DNA of 64,000 nt from Dyadobacter sp. 50-39 (GTDB taxonomy: Bacteria > Bacteroidota > Bacteroidia > Cytophagales > Spirosomataceae). The DNA is taken from the NCBI GenBank assembly GCA_001898145.1, contig MKSR01000012.1:434001-498000 (forward strand), read 5' to 3'. This document shows positions 9,770-19,309 of this stretch, piece by piece. Position numbers and translations under genes: made by a program. Under the pieces are notes generated by a model. That model saw only the letters and a list, made by a program, of their open reading frames with translations, was not told the DNA's origin and did no database searches. Positions within the stretch are counted from its first letter, which is position 1; the number at the start of each line of letters is the position of its first letter.

Positions 9770-11014
9770 ATGGAATTTCTAAAAAGCGACCGCCTGAATC
9801 ATCTGAAATACGAGATCCGCGGGGCTACCTACCAAAAAGCGTTAGAGCTTGAAAGTCAGGGCTACAAAATCCATAACCTGAACATCGGCAACCCCGCCCC
9901 GTTCGGTTTCGATTCGCCCGACGAGATCGTCCACGACATCATCATGAACATCCGTAATGCGCAAGGCTACTCGGATTCTCGTGGTTTGTTCGCGGCGCGC
10001 AAGGCGATCATGCACTACACGCAGACAATTGGTATTCAAGATGTTGAAATCAATGACATTTTCATCGGTAATGGCGTAAGTGAATTGATCCTGCTCTCGA
10101 TGCAGGCATTGCTCAACCCCGGTGACGAAGTACTGGTCCCCTCCCCCGATTATCCGCTCTGGACAGCGGCGATTTCACTGAGCGGCGGCACTCCGGTGCA
10201 TTATATCTGTGATGAAGAATCCGATTGGAACCCCGATCTGGAAGACCTGGAAAAGAAAATCACGTCACGCACAAAGGGTATTGTGATCATCAACCCCAAC
10301 AACCCGACAGGCGCGGTTTACGACAAAGAAGTACTGGCCCGCATTGCCCGCATTGCCGAGGAACATGGCCTGATTATTTTCTCGGATGAGATTTATGACA
10401 AAATCCTTTATGATGGCGCGGTACATTATCCGATGGGCTCGTTTGTGAACGACACGCTCTGTGTGTCTTACGGCGGGTTGTCGAAGAACTACCGCTCAGC
10501 TGGTTTCCGCGGCGGGTGGATGATCCTCAGCGGCGCGAAGCAAAAGGCAAAATCCTATGCAGAGGGCCTGCTCCTGCTCGCGAGCATGCGCTTGTGTGCA
10601 AACGTGCCTACGCAATACGCGATCCAGACCGCACTGGGCGGTTATCAGAGTATCAAGGAGCACGTGGTACCTTCGGGAAGGTTGTACAAGCAAATGAACC
10701 TGGTCTACGACAGGCTCACTTCCATTCCGGGCATTACCTGCGTGAAACCGAAGGGTTCATTGTATGTCTTCCCGAAAATCGACCTGAAAAAATTCGGCTT
10801 CAAATCGGATGAGCAATTTGTGTATGAATTGCTCGCCGACCAGAAAGTGCTTGTAGTAGCCGGAACGGGTTTCAATTACCATCTCGAACCGCACTTCCGC
10901 ATTGTGTTCCTCCCTACCATCGACGAGTTGAACCAGGCGATGGATAAGCTGGAATTTTTCCTGACCAACCGCCGTATCATGTCGACGCGTACGGTGGAAG
11001 ATTTGATTGCCTGA
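9770..11014 (+). CDS. alaA: AlaA-like alanine/glutamate aminotransferase
   Basis: A 414-residue class I/II PLP-dependent aminotransferase, very close in motif order to E. coli AlaA (NIGNPAPFGFD, GNGVSELI, SPDYPLWTAA, INPNNPTGAVY, FSDEIYDKILYD, SMRLCANVPTQ). AlaA makes alanine from pyruvate using glutamate. The PLP lysine is K239 in GLSKNYR. I chose ATG 9770 because family homology begins there (MEFLKSDRLNHLKYEIRG). The open frame extends upstream to 9593, but that would overlap the SusD gene and run through the terminator. Preceded by its own possible promoter; the next gene starts 42 bp downstream on the same strand. Confidence 0.9.
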   Translation: MEFLKSDRLNHLKYEIRGATYQKALELESQGYKIHNLNIGNPAPFGFDSPDEIVHDIIMNIRNAQGYSDSRGLFAARKAIMHYTQTIGIQDVEINDIFIGNGVSELILLSMQALLNPGDEVLVPSPDYPLWTAAISLSGGTPVHYICDEESDWNPDLEDLEKKITSRTKGIVIINPNNPTGAVYDKEVLARIARIAEEHGLIIFSDEIYDKILYDGAVHYPMGSFVNDTLCVSYGGLSKNYRSAGFRGGWMILSGAKQKAKSYAEGLLLLASMRLCANVPTQYAIQTALGGYQSIKEHVVPSGRLYKQMNLVYDRLTSIPGITCVKPKGSLYVFPKIDLKKFGFKSDEQFVYELLADQKVLVVAGTGFNYHLEPHFRIVFLPTIDELNQAMDKLEFFLTNRRIMSTRTVEDLIA

Positions 11015-11056
11015 CGAAATTTAAACTAAACCTCCACTGAAAGTACCTACCGCCAG

Positions 11057-11845
11057 ATGACCCCACCCGACCGAACCATTCAGGAGGCCAAGCGACAACG
11101 ATTGTTCCTCCTCCTATGCGGTATCTTTCTGACCAACGCGCTGATCGCGGAAATCATAGGCGGTAAAATATTTTCAGTGGAGACCCTTTTGGGGATCGCA
11201 CCGGCACAGTTGCCGATCGGAGGCCAGAAGCTGGATTTCAATATGACGGCCGGCGTGATCAGCTGGCCGATCGTATTCATTACTTCCGATATCATCAACG
11301 AGTATTTCGGTCGCAAGGGCGTCAAGCGAATCTCCTATGTGACGTCGGCGTTGATCGTCTACACATTCGTGATCATTTACGTGGCCACCCAGCTGCCTCC
11401 CGCGCAGTTCTGGCTCGACCTCAACAATACTGACAGCCACGGTAACACATTCAACATCAACGACGCTTTTTCTAAAATTTTCAACCAGGGACTGGGCATT
11501 ATGATCGGTTCGATCACGGCATTTTTGCTGGGCCAGCTCCTGGACATTCTCGTATTTTCCTGGCTTCGCAGAAAAACGGGCAGCCGCTTCATCTGGCTCC
11601 GTGCTACCGGTTCCACCATGTTTTCACAGCTGATCGACAGCTTTGTCGTGATCGGGATCGCTTTCTATGTTTTTGGGAACTGGGATTTGAAGCTGGTATT
11701 TTCGGTAGGTACCATCAACTACCTCTACAAAGGCGTGGTAGCGATCCTGCTGACGCCGCTTTTGTACGTAGCCCACTATTTTATCGATAATTACCTCGGC
11801 AAGGAGTATGCGGAAGAACTTTCGCATCATGCCGCACACGGGTAG
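11057..11845 (+). CDS. yhhQ: Queuosine precursor transporter (YhhQ/VUT family)
   Basis: A 262-residue integral membrane protein with about six hydrophobic segments. Family features are LCGIFLTNALIAEIIGGK near the N-terminus, FPIVF-like WPIVFITSDIINEYFGRKGVKR, and RATGSTMFSQLIDSFVVIG in the second half. YhhQ (QueT/VUT group) imports 7-cyano-7-deazaguanine-type precursors for queuosine in tRNA. No queuosine biosynthesis gene is adjacent, although miaB, another tRNA-modification gene, lies 3 kb downstream. The stop lies only 3 bp from the stop of the convergent methyltransferase gene, with no visible terminator between. Confidence 0.85.
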   Translation: MTPPDRTIQEAKRQRLFLLLCGIFLTNALIAEIIGGKIFSVETLLGIAPAQLPIGGQKLDFNMTAGVISWPIVFITSDIINEYFGRKGVKRISYVTSALIVYTFVIIYVATQLPPAQFWLDLNNTDSHGNTFNINDAFSKIFNQGLGIMIGSITAFLLGQLLDILVFSWLRRKTGSRFIWLRATGSTMFSQLIDSFVVIGIAFYVFGNWDLKLVFSVGTINYLYKGVVAILLTPLLYVAHYFIDNYLGKEYAEELSHHAAHG

Positions 11846-11848
11846 GTT

Positions 11849-12610
11849 TCAAAGCGGCACCTGTCTCCGCATATTATCCAGCATTACGGCCGTTGCAATG
11901 CCGACATTAAGTGATTCGGCTGCCCCGAAACGCGGTATCATAATTTTGTCGGTAACAAACTGGCCAACCTGCCCGCTGATACCACTGGATTCGTTGCCCA
12001 TTACGATAATCCCTCCGTTTGCAGGATATTGAAATTGGTAGAGGGAATCGCCCCCCAAAAACGCCCCGATAACCTGGCGTTTCCCGTCGTTGATCTTGTC
12101 AAAGTATTGGGTCAGGTCGGTATAGTACAGGCTCACCCGGGTAAATGAACCTTTGGCGGCGGCGATCACTTTCGGGTTGTAAACATCGGTCGTGTCGCGT
12201 GAGCAAACGATTTTGCTAATGCCGTACCAGTCGGCCACACGGATAATGGTGCCCAGGTTACCGGGGTCGCGGACGTCGTCCAGCACGAGCATATATTCCC
12301 CGGTTGAAGGAGACAAGAATGCATTTTCCTTCGTTTTAGTCACAGCCAGGCACGAATCATTGGTCTGAAAAGATCCCAGCCCTTCAAGGTCCGCCGTAGT
12401 AACCGTTTCGAGGGCGACGTTATGCCGGGTTAAAATACTTGAGTATTTTTGCTGAAATTCCTGTGTTACCAGTACAAACTCGATCTGAAAATCGGAATCC
12501 AGCAATTCCAGTACGCTCTTGGCACCTTCCACCACGAAAGCCTCGTGAAGTTGCCGGTACTTTTTGACTTTCAGCGAGTTAATATACTTAATGCGATTTT
12601 TTGACAACAT
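11849..12610 (-). CDS. TrmH/SpoU-family RNA 2'-O-methyltransferase
   Basis: A 253-residue protein with an N-terminal substrate-binding domain (KNRIKYINSLKVKKYR, about 1-90) and a C-terminal SPOUT domain. The three SPOUT motifs are visible: DVRDPGNLGTIIRVADW, IIVMGNESSGIS and IPRFGAAESLNVGIATAVM. Enzymes of this type use SAM to methylate a ribose 2'-OH in rRNA or tRNA; which position is modified here cannot be told. Its start (12610) overlaps the proposed start of the divergent tamL gene by 10 bp, so the two share a promoter region lying inside each other's 5' ends. It is convergent with yhhQ. Confidence 0.88.
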   Translation of the reverse strand: MLSKNRIKYINSLKVKKYRQLHEAFVVEGAKSVLELLDSDFQIEFVLVTQEFQQKYSSILTRHNVALETVTTADLEGLGSFQTNDSCLAVTKTKENAFLSPSTGEYMLVLDDVRDPGNLGTIIRVADWYGISKIVCSRDTTDVYNPKVIAAAKGSFTRVSLYYTDLTQYFDKINDGKRQVIGAFLGGDSLYQFQYPANGGIIVMGNESSGISGQVGQFVTDKIMIPRFGAAESLNVGIATAVMLDNMRRQVPL

Positions 12611-15063
12611 TGAATATTAATTGTAGGACGATATACGGCTGGTTGATTTTCCTGATTCTGACGGGAATGCTCTCCTGCGCACCCAAGCCCACTTCCAAAG
12701 GTTACTTACTCGGCAATTCCTCTATCAAGGGCAATCGCGTCATCAGCGATTCGGAACTGGATGCATTAATTCCCCAGAGACCGAACCGGCGGCTGCTGGG
12801 CTTTCCCATCTTTCCTTACGTGGGCCTTTACCGCTTCGGTGAGCTGTTTTACAACCGCGAGGAAAGGCAGCGCAAGGTGATCGAGGTTACGCAAAATTAC
12901 CAGAAAGAATCCCAGGAACACGCAGATAATCCCCGAAAGCTTGAAAGAATCAATTCCAGGTATGCCAAAAAACTGGAAAAAGCGCAGGTACGCGCCACGC
13001 AGGGCAATTTCTGGATGCGGGTATTGGGAGAGGCCCCGGTATACTACAACAAGACGGAAGTTGCGCAGAATGCGGAGAAAATGCAGAAGTACCTTTACAA
13101 CAATGGCTTTTTCGATGCAAAAGTAACTTTTGACCCCGACACGATTTTCAAAAGGATCCGGGTTAACTACCTCGTCACGGAGAACCGGGCGACGATGATC
13201 CGCAACATTCAGTACCAGGTGAGCAATGTACTGGCCGATAGCCTCATCAAAGCCGACGCGAAAAACGCTGCATTGCAACAGCGGAAGCGCTACGACGGCG
13301 ACGCATTCGAGGAAGAACGCATACGCATCGAAACGTTGCTGCGCAATGAAGGCTTCATGGGCTTTTCGAGGCAGAATGTGAGCTACATTGTGAACGATAC
13401 GATCACCAGCAAGTCTACCGACAGCTTGTTCAAGTCGGTGGATGTCCGGGTACGGGTGGACATGCCCGCGCCGGCCGACAGGCGCTATTCCGTTAATTCG
13501 GTCAATTTTGAAGTGCTTCCTCCCACCGGCGTACCGGATTCCATTTTCCGTAAGGATACCAGCCTATTCGCGGGTATCAAATACGTGTTCTCTGACAAAA
13601 AATTCTCCCGGAAAGTCCTCGATACCAAAATGCAGGTGCGGCCGCAAACCTGGTACAGCCAGAAAAAAGAACGCGACACCCAGCAGCAATTGTCCCTCAC
13701 CGATCAGTTCCGCTTTGTCAACTACAACTACACGCTAGACTCTACCGGCCGGGGCATTAACAGCTATTTCAAAGCGATTCCGCTCGACAAGTACCAGATT
13801 TCCACCGACCTGGGCCTTAACGTGATCCAGTTGCAGGGTACGCCGGGACCGTTTGCCAACCTGTCGTATAAGATCAGGAATGTGTTCAATGGAATGGAAA
13901 ACTTTGAGACCAACATCCGCGGCGGGATCGAGCTGGTGCCCAATTTTGTGGGGAACCGGGAGGTATACAGGAGTGAAGAGGTCGGGGTAAGCGCTTCCCT
14001 TACATTCCCCCGCCTGCTTACGCCCCAGAATCTGTTCAAAAAACAAACGGCCAACAGCAACCCGCGCACACAGCTTAGCATCGGCTATAACTATGTAAAC
14101 CGGCCCGAGTACACCCGTACCAATGTAAAAATCAGTACGAACTATTCGTGGCAGCCTACCCGGACGACACTTTTCAACGTGTCGCTGATTGACCTTAACA
14201 TTTTGAATACCACGAACCTGAGCGGCAAATTCGACACCCTTCTCACCGAATTGGCCGCACAGGGGAACAACCTGATTTACAGCTTCAAACCGTCTTTCGT
14301 TTCGGATATCAACGCCAGTTTCATTTACAATACCAACTCGCTCATCGGACCGCAGAAAAAAGCGCATTACTTCCGGATCGCCCTGGAATCCGGCGGTACG
14401 TCGCTGAACTTTCTGCCCAGGCAGCAGGAATTGATCAAGGGTGTGTTTGGCGACAGCCTCCAATTTTACAAATACATCCGATGGAACGCCGACTACCGGC
14501 GCTACTGGCCGGTCGGAAGAAAATCGGCTTTCGTTGCCCGGGTCAATACAGGGGCCATTTACAGCTATGGCGACTACAAGGTACCTCCCTACGAGAAATA
14601 TTTCTTCGCGGGTGGGTCCAACAGCGTGCGAGCCTGGCTTCCGCGAAGGCTCGGTCCGGGCTCGGCCGCCCCGGTTACCTATAATAACCTTTCCATCGAG
14701 TCGCCGGGAGAGTTCCTGCTGGAAGGAAACCTGGAATGGCGCGGTTACCTCGCAAAATTCTTCGGGGATATCAACTATGCATTGTTTATCGATGCGGGAA
14801 ACGTGTGGCGGCTGGGTTCCAATGCCACGTCCGACGACCAGAAGCTCAAAGCCGACAAGCTCCTTCGTGAAATTGCCGTCGGCACGGGATTTGGCATAAG
14901 GTACGACCTCTCCTTTTTCGTGCTCCGTTTCGATTTCGGCGTGAAGGTGTACGACCCTGCATTGGAACGTTTTGTCCTCGACGAGTTGAAATTCAAACAC
15001 CTTTTCCGGCGCACGGAAGCCAATTCATTGAATATCAACCTTGGCGTAGGATACCCGTTCTGA
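12601..15063 (+). CDS. tamL: TamL: TamA/BamA-type outer-membrane assembly lipoprotein
   Basis: An 820-residue Omp85-family protein. With the TTG start at 12601 the N-terminus is a lipoprotein signal with lipobox MLSC (Cys26), the hallmark of the lipidated TamA form of Bacteroidota (TamL). Next come POTRA-like segments (about 100-330; for example YLYNNGFFDAKVTF and IETLLRNEGFMGFS) and a 16-strand-type barrel (about 400-820) with the Omp85 region PPYEKYFFAGGSNSVRAW and a terminal Phe. It should help insert outer-membrane proteins or move lipids, normally with TamB; no tamB lies downstream. TTG 12610 is an equally possible start; no ATG lies before the lipobox except one too close to it (12667). 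Confidence 0.82.
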   Translation: MTTLNINCRTIYGWLIFLILTGMLSCAPKPTSKGYLLGNSSIKGNRVISDSELDALIPQRPNRRLLGFPIFPYVGLYRFGELFYNREERQRKVIEVTQNYQKESQEHADNPRKLERINSRYAKKLEKAQVRATQGNFWMRVLGEAPVYYNKTEVAQNAEKMQKYLYNNGFFDAKVTFDPDTIFKRIRVNYLVTENRATMIRNIQYQVSNVLADSLIKADAKNAALQQRKRYDGDAFEEERIRIETLLRNEGFMGFSRQNVSYIVNDTITSKSTDSLFKSVDVRVRVDMPAPADRRYSVNSVNFEVLPPTGVPDSIFRKDTSLFAGIKYVFSDKKFSRKVLDTKMQVRPQTWYSQKKERDTQQQLSLTDQFRFVNYNYTLDSTGRGINSYFKAIPLDKYQISTDLGLNVIQLQGTPGPFANLSYKIRNVFNGMENFETNIRGGIELVPNFVGNREVYRSEEVGVSASLTFPRLLTPQNLFKKQTANSNPRTQLSIGYNYVNRPEYTRTNVKISTNYSWQPTRTTLFNVSLIDLNILNTTNLSGKFDTLLTELAAQGNNLIYSFKPSFVSDINASFIYNTNSLIGPQKKAHYFRIALESGGTSLNFLPRQQELIKGVFGDSLQFYKYIRWNADYRRYWPVGRKSAFVARVNTGAIYSYGDYKVPPYEKYFFAGGSNSVRAWLPRRLGPGSAAPVTYNNLSIESPGEFLLEGNLEWRGYLAKFFGDINYALFIDAGNVWRLGSNATSDDQKLKADKLLREIAVGTGFGIRYDLSFFVLRFDFGVKVYDPALERFVLDELKFKHLFRRTEANSLNINLGVGYPF

Positions 15064-15094
15064 TCGTCCCACGGCCAATGGTGATGTATGACAG

Positions 15095-15128
15095 TTTGTC
15101 AGTTTTCTTCCAAATTTTCCTATCTTTG
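15095..15128 (+). promoter_or_regulatory. Promoter of miaB
   Basis: TATCTTTG (15121-15128) matches TAnnTTTG and TTTG (15095-15098) lies 22 bp upstream. It is 29 bp before the miaB ATG. Confidence 0.65.
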
Positions 15129-15156
15129 CGCTTCGAGCGTTTAAGAATTCCTTCTC

Positions 15157-16620
15157 ATGGAGCATAGAGTTGCAGATTCATTAAAAATATTGACAGAGGC
15201 GGACAAGGAAGCCTGTGAAACAGTGCGGGTTTCGGAAAATGAACCGGTTTCAGGAAAAAAAAGACTGTTTATTGAAAGCTATGGCTGTCAGATGAACTTT
15301 TCGGACAGTGAAATCGTGGCATCCGTGATGCGCGATGCTGGCTTTGCCACTACTTCTGATGTGAACAATGCCGATCTGATTTTCCTCAACACCTGCGCTA
15401 TCCGCGACAATGCGGAGCAAAAGGTGCGGAACCGTTTGAAGCAGCTCAATTTTATCAAAAAAAATAAGCCGGGAATGCTGATCGGCGTGCTGGGCTGTAT
15501 GGCAGAACGCCTGAAAACCAAGTTTCTCGAAGAAGAGAAAATGGTGGATATCGTGACAGGCCCGGATGCATACCGTGATTTGCCGCGATTGGTGGAAGAA
15601 GCCGAAACCGGTCAGAAGGGAGTGAATGTGTTCCTTTCTCGTGAAGAGACGTACGCCGACATTTCCCCTATCCGACTGAATTCCAACGGCGTAACCGCAT
15701 TCATATCCATCATGCGCGGTTGCGACAATATGTGCAGCTTCTGCGTCGTGCCTTTCACACGCGGCCGCGAGCGCAGCCGCGATCCCTACTCCATTGTCAA
15801 AGAAGCCGAAGACCTTTTCCGCGACGGCTACCGCGAGGTAACATTGTTGGGACAGAATGTCGACAGCTATAAATGGAAGTCGGAAGGCCATGCCGAAACG
15901 TCCGGCGAAACGGTGGTGAATTTCGCCAACCTCCTCGAAATGGTGGCCAAAGTAAATCCCGAACTCCGCATTCGTTTCAGCACATCGCACCCGAAAGACA
16001 TTACCGACGAGGTGTTGTACACTATGAAAAAGTATGACAACATCTGCAACTATATTCACCTGCCGGCACAAAGCGGTAACACCCGCGTGCTGGAACTGAT
16101 GAACCGGACCTACACCCGCGAATGGTATATGGGCCGCATTGATGCGATCCGTCGTATTCTGGGAGAAGATTGCGGTATCTCACACGATATGATCGCCGGG
16201 TTCTGCTCGGAAACTGAAGAAGAGCACCAGGATTCGCTGTCATTGATGGCCTATTCCGATTTCGATTTCGGTTACATGTTTGCCTACTCGGAACGCCCGG
16301 GAACATTGGCTGCCAAGAAGTTTACGGACGATATCCCGGAGGAGGTTAAAAAGAGAAGGCTTGCTGAAATCATCGAATTGCAGCGTGGGATGTCGCTGAC
16401 GCGTAATCAGCGATTGCTGGGTACCATTCAGAAAGTATTGATCGAAGGACCTTCCAAAAAATCGGACAGTGACCTTTGCGGCCGGAACGACCAGAACAAA
16501 ATGGTCGTATTCCCCCGTGAAAACTTTGAAAAGGGCCAGTATGTCGACGTGCTGATCACCGAATGCAACGCCGCCACCCTGCTGGGACGCGTAGTACAGC
16601 CTGAGCCGGTAGTAGGATAA
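15157..16620 (+). CDS. miaB: MiaB tRNA (i6A37) methylthiotransferase
   Basis: A 487-residue radical-SAM methylthiotransferase that converts i6A37 to ms2i6A37 in tRNAs reading UNN codons. Three parts are visible: an N-terminal UPF0004 domain with cluster cysteines in [16 protein letters not shown] and VLGCMAERL; the radical-SAM core with CxxxCxxC as C189DNMC193SFC196; and a C-terminal TRAM domain (about 410-480). The first 35 residues are a short extension ahead of the conserved start. It has a good TAnnTTTG promoter. A sigma-54 activator gene follows 77 bp later with a small hairpin (16664-16685) between them that lacks a T tract, so read-through is possible. Confidence 0.95.
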   Translation: MEHRVADSLKILTEADKEACETVRVSENEPVSGKKRLFIESYGCQMNFSDSEIVASVMRDAGFATTSDVNNADLIFLNTCAIRDNAEQKVRNRLKQLNFIKKNKPGMLIGVLGCMAERLKTKFLEEEKMVDIVTGPDAYRDLPRLVEEAETGQKGVNVFLSREETYADISPIRLNSNGVTAFISIMRGCDNMCSFCVVPFTRGRERSRDPYSIVKEAEDLFRDGYREVTLLGQNVDSYKWKSEGHAETSGETVVNFANLLEMVAKVNPELRIRFSTSHPKDITDEVLYTMKKYDNICNYIHLPAQSGNTRVLELMNRTYTREWYMGRIDAIRRILGEDCGISHDMIAGFCSETEEEHQDSLSLMAYSDFDFGYMFAYSERPGTLAAKKFTDDIPEEVKKRRLAEIIELQRGMSLTRNQRLLGTIQKVLIEGPSKKSDSDLCGRNDQNKMVVFPRENFEKGQYVDVLITECNAATLLGRVVQPEPVVG

Positions 16621-16697
16621 GGCCCTGCTTATTCTTTAAAGAACCGTTTTGACAATTAACTAAGGCTTTCGGCCTGCCGGAAGCCCTCAGATATTTC

Positions 16698-17993
16698 ATG
16701 GATTCATCGGAAATACAAGCAATAAAGAACCGCTTCGGAATCATCGGCAACTCGTCGGGCCTGAACCACGCGATCAACGTCGCGGTACAGGTGGCTGCGA
16801 CGGACCTGACGGTGCTGATCACCGGTGAAAGTGGTAGTGGTAAAGAATCCTTTTCGAAGATCATCCATAGCCTGAGCTCCCGCAAGCATGGTCCGTTCAT
16901 TGCGATCAACTGCGGCGCGATCCCGGAAGGTACCATCGATTCGGAACTGTTCGGGCATGAAAAGGGAGCATTTACAGGTGCCCTGGATGCAAGGAAAGGG
17001 TATTTTGAAACGACCAACAGCGGGACAATTTTCCTTGACGAAGTGGGCGAAATGCCGCTTGGCACACAAGCAAGATTGCTCCGCGTGTTGGAAAACGGAG
17101 AATATATTCGGGTCGGTTCTTCCAAAGTTTTAAAGACAAATGTCCGCGTGGTAGCAGCCACGAATGTCAATTTGCTCGACGCGGTGAATAACGGCAAGTT
17201 CCGCGAGGATTTGTATTACCGCCTCAATACCGTACCCATTTACGTGCCTCCGCTGCGCGATCGCGGCGAGGATATCCTGCTGCTTTTCAGGAAGTTTACC
17301 AATGATTTCTCGGAGCGGTACCGTACCAAACCGGTAAGGCTCGACGGCGAGGCGCGCGACCTTTTGCTTCAATATTCTTTTCCGGGCAACATCCGTCAGC
17401 TGAAAAATATCGCGGAGCAGATTACCATTCTGGAAACAGATAAAGAGCTGCCGATCAGCATCGACAGGCTTAACCACTACCTGAATCCTGTGCAGCCGTC
17501 CAGTCGGAAGGCATTGGTACCGCTGCGTTCGGGGGATGATAACGGCACCTCGTTCTCGGAAAGGGAGCTTCTGTATAAAGTACTTTTCGATATGCGGCGG
17601 GATATGACCGAACTGAAAAAGCTCGTCAGGAATGTGCTTGAAAATGAGAAGTATGGCGGCGATATCTTGAAAGACCATCAGGAGCTATTCAGTTCGTTGA
17701 ATTCTTCGGAGCCTATCATCACCACGCCCACCATCGAACCCTCCCGCCTGCTCACGCCGCCGCCATCGCGCACTGTGGACCTCGACCGCTATTCCGACGA
17801 GCGTGACGAGATTGAAGATGTGGTGCACGTCACGGCGGAGGAAGAGTCGCTTTCACTGGAAGACAAGGAGAAGGAAATGATCATTAAAGCCCTTCGAAAA
17901 AACAATAACAAGCGAAAATATGCCGCCAACGCATTGGGCATTTCCGAGCGTACGTTATACAGGAAGATTAAACAATACGACATTGAAGAATAA
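16698..17993 (+). CDS. Sigma-54-dependent transcriptional activator without a receiver domain
   Basis: A 431-residue AAA+ enhancer-binding protein. The ATPase core starts almost at the N-terminus: Walker A GESGSGKE (43-50), the sigma-54 contact loop GAFTGA (90-95), Walker B IFLDEV (111-116) and an arginine-finger region near YYRLNTVPIYVPPLRDR. A polar linker (about 270-385, with a PTIEPSRLLTPPPSR stretch) leads to a Fis-type helix-turn-helix (YAANALGISERTLYRKI). There is no receiver, GAF or PAS domain, so activity must be controlled by expression, a partner or the linker. It heads the lptE-TPR-secG-groESL run, a gene order I recall from other Bacteroidota. Target promoters are unknown; one sigma-54-like site lies before groES. 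Confidence 0.92.
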   Translation: MDSSEIQAIKNRFGIIGNSSGLNHAINVAVQVAATDLTVLITGESGSGKESFSKIIHSLSSRKHGPFIAINCGAIPEGTIDSELFGHEKGAFTGALDARKGYFETTNSGTIFLDEVGEMPLGTQARLLRVLENGEYIRVGSSKVLKTNVRVVAATNVNLLDAVNNGKFREDLYYRLNTVPIYVPPLRDRGEDILLLFRKFTNDFSERYRTKPVRLDGEARDLLLQYSFPGNIRQLKNIAEQITILETDKELPISIDRLNHYLNPVQPSSRKALVPLRSGDDNGTSFSERELLYKVLFDMRRDMTELKKLVRNVLENEKYGGDILKDHQELFSSLNSSEPIITTPTIEPSRLLTPPPSRTVDLDRYSDERDEIEDVVHVTAEEESLSLEDKEKEMIIKALRKNNNKRKYAANALGISERTLYRKIKQYDIEE

Positions 17994-18543
17994 TAGGAAT
18001 GCCCGGCGTTTTGCGAAACCCGGCAAGCGGGCGAATTGGAGAGTGTGGATAATGGCCTTGCTGATCCTGCAATGCCCGGTTTTCATGTCGGGTTGCGGGG
18101 TGTACTCTTTCACCGGTACGAACCTTTCACCCGATATCAAGACATTCAGCGTGCTCAACTTCACTATGGGCACAGCCGGCGGCCCGGCCGACCTGCCGCA
18201 ACGCATTACGGAAGACCTGAAAGAATATTTTCAAAGAAATACCAGCCTGGTAAGCCAGCCGGGAGGCGGCGACCTGGTGCTGGAAGGGTCCATTACCGGC
18301 TACGACGTAACGCCTGCGGCGCCAACCGCGAACGACCAGGCGGGTTTGAACCGGCTGAACGTGACGGTACAAGTCCGGTACACCAATGCGAAGGATGAGA
18401 CCAAAAACTTCGATCAGTCGTTTACCTATTACGCAGACTTCCCTCAGGACCAGACGCTTAACCAGAACGAAGCACGCCTGCTGCCGACTATCCGCGAAAA
18501 CCTGGTGCAGCAGATCTTTAATAAATCCGCCGCCGACTGGTAG
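17983..18543 (+). CDS. lptE: LptE-like LPS-assembly lipoprotein
   Basis: A lipoprotein of about 186 residues: a basic N-terminus, the hydrophobic stretch WIMALLILQCPVFMSGC with lipobox MSGC, then GVYSFTGTNLSPDIKTFSV and a body of the LptE fold (TEDLKEYFQRNTSL, DLVLEGSITGYDVTP). LptE plugs the LptD barrel and helps place LPS in the outer leaflet. The start is uncertain: TTG 17983 gives a normal positively charged signal peptide and overlaps the activator gene by 11 bp; GTG 18043 or ATG 18052 would leave a very short signal; ATG 17920 would overlap more. Translational coupling to the activator is likely. Confidence 0.8.
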   Translation: MKNNRNARRFAKPGKRANWRVWIMALLILQCPVFMSGCGVYSFTGTNLSPDIKTFSVLNFTMGTAGGPADLPQRITEDLKEYFQRNTSLVSQPGGGDLVLEGSITGYDVTPAAPTANDQAGLNRLNVTVQVRYTNAKDETKNFDQSFTYYADFPQDQTLNQNEARLLPTIRENLVQQIFNKSAADW

Positions 18544-18603
18544 GAAAAGCACTGCCCGAACTTTCATTTCAACAACCCCGAATTACTCAATATACCTCTG
18601 AAT

Positions 18604-19257
18604 ATGGCGCTCATCGATAAGGAAGCATTTGATCAGCTGGTGAAAAACCCAGGCCTGATTACCGCAGATGTGATTCCGCAGCTGGAAGCCACGATCAAGG
18701 CATTTCCGTATTGCCAGATTCCGTATTCGATGCTGGCGAAGGCATCGAGCCTGGCTGGTACCGAAAAACTGGAAGAAAACCGGCCGCGGGCCGCGGCCTA
18801 CGCACTCAGCCGCGTAGCATTGCAGCAACTCGTGGAAAGCGATAATGAACGCTATGACGCCACCGTGGACGTGGACGACATTCTCGAACCGCAGTCAACA
18901 CCCGAACCGCTCAACAGTGACGATATATTGATCAGCACCGTGGAGCAGCAAGCGTCGGCCGAGCTGCAACGCACCGAAGAGCAGCGGCGGCAGCAGCAGA
19001 TTATCCAGGGTTTCATGAAAAAGAATCCGCGCATTGCACGCCAGGACAACAACCTTGAACCTGTCAGTATCGATCTCAGCAGCCGCTTGGCAGGTGGCGG
19101 CGAAGGCAGCATTGAAACAGAAGCATTTGCCAATATCTTGATCCGGCAAGGCAAAATTGAAAAGGCAATCGACGTCTATCAAAAATTGATTTTGAAAAAA
19201 CCGGAAAAAAGGAATTACTTTGCGAAAAAATTGAGCGAACTGTACGCTCGCCAATAA
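18604..19257 (+). CDS. Conserved Bacteroidota protein with one C-terminal TPR-like motif
   Basis: A 217-residue soluble protein without a signal peptide. The N-terminal half (DKEAFDQLVKNPGLITADVIPQ, FPYCQIPYSMLAKAS) is helical. The middle is polar and Gln/Glu-rich (EQQASAELQRTEEQRRQQQ), probably a coiled coil. The C-terminus (FANILIRQGKIEKAIDVY followed by KLILKKPEKRNYFAKKL) looks like a single TPR hairpin. It sits 60 bp after lptE and 52 bp before secG, so a role in envelope or secretion is suggested by context only. No enzymatic motif is visible and I do not know its function. Confidence 0.8.
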   Translation: MALIDKEAFDQLVKNPGLITADVIPQLEATIKAFPYCQIPYSMLAKASSLAGTEKLEENRPRAAAYALSRVALQQLVESDNERYDATVDVDDILEPQSTPEPLNSDDILISTVEQQASAELQRTEEQRRQQQIIQGFMKKNPRIARQDNNLEPVSIDLSSRLAGGGEGSIETEAFANILIRQGKIEKAIDVYQKLILKKPEKRNYFAKKLSELYARQ

Positions 19258-19265
19258 CTGACACA

Positions 19266-19297
19266 CATTAACTCATTCAATCATTCAGTCATTCAAA
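19266..19297 (+). repeat. 8-bp tandem repeat (CATTCAAT type) in front of secG
   Basis: Four consecutive octamers: CATTAACT, CATTCAAT, CATTCAGT, CATTCAAA. They end 12 bp before the secG ATG. The same octamer family fills the leader of the RND pump gene at 34197-34276. Confidence 0.8.
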
Positions 19298-19309
19298 ATT
19301 GTTTAAAGC

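Noticed and set aside
13735-15000. Long minus-strand open frame of 421 codons opposite tamL
   Set aside because: Antisense shadow of a clear coding frame; the translation has no family features or sensible composition.
16664-16685. Hairpin between miaB and the sigma-54 activator as a terminator
   Set aside because: The stem is good but no T tract follows, so termination is not supported.
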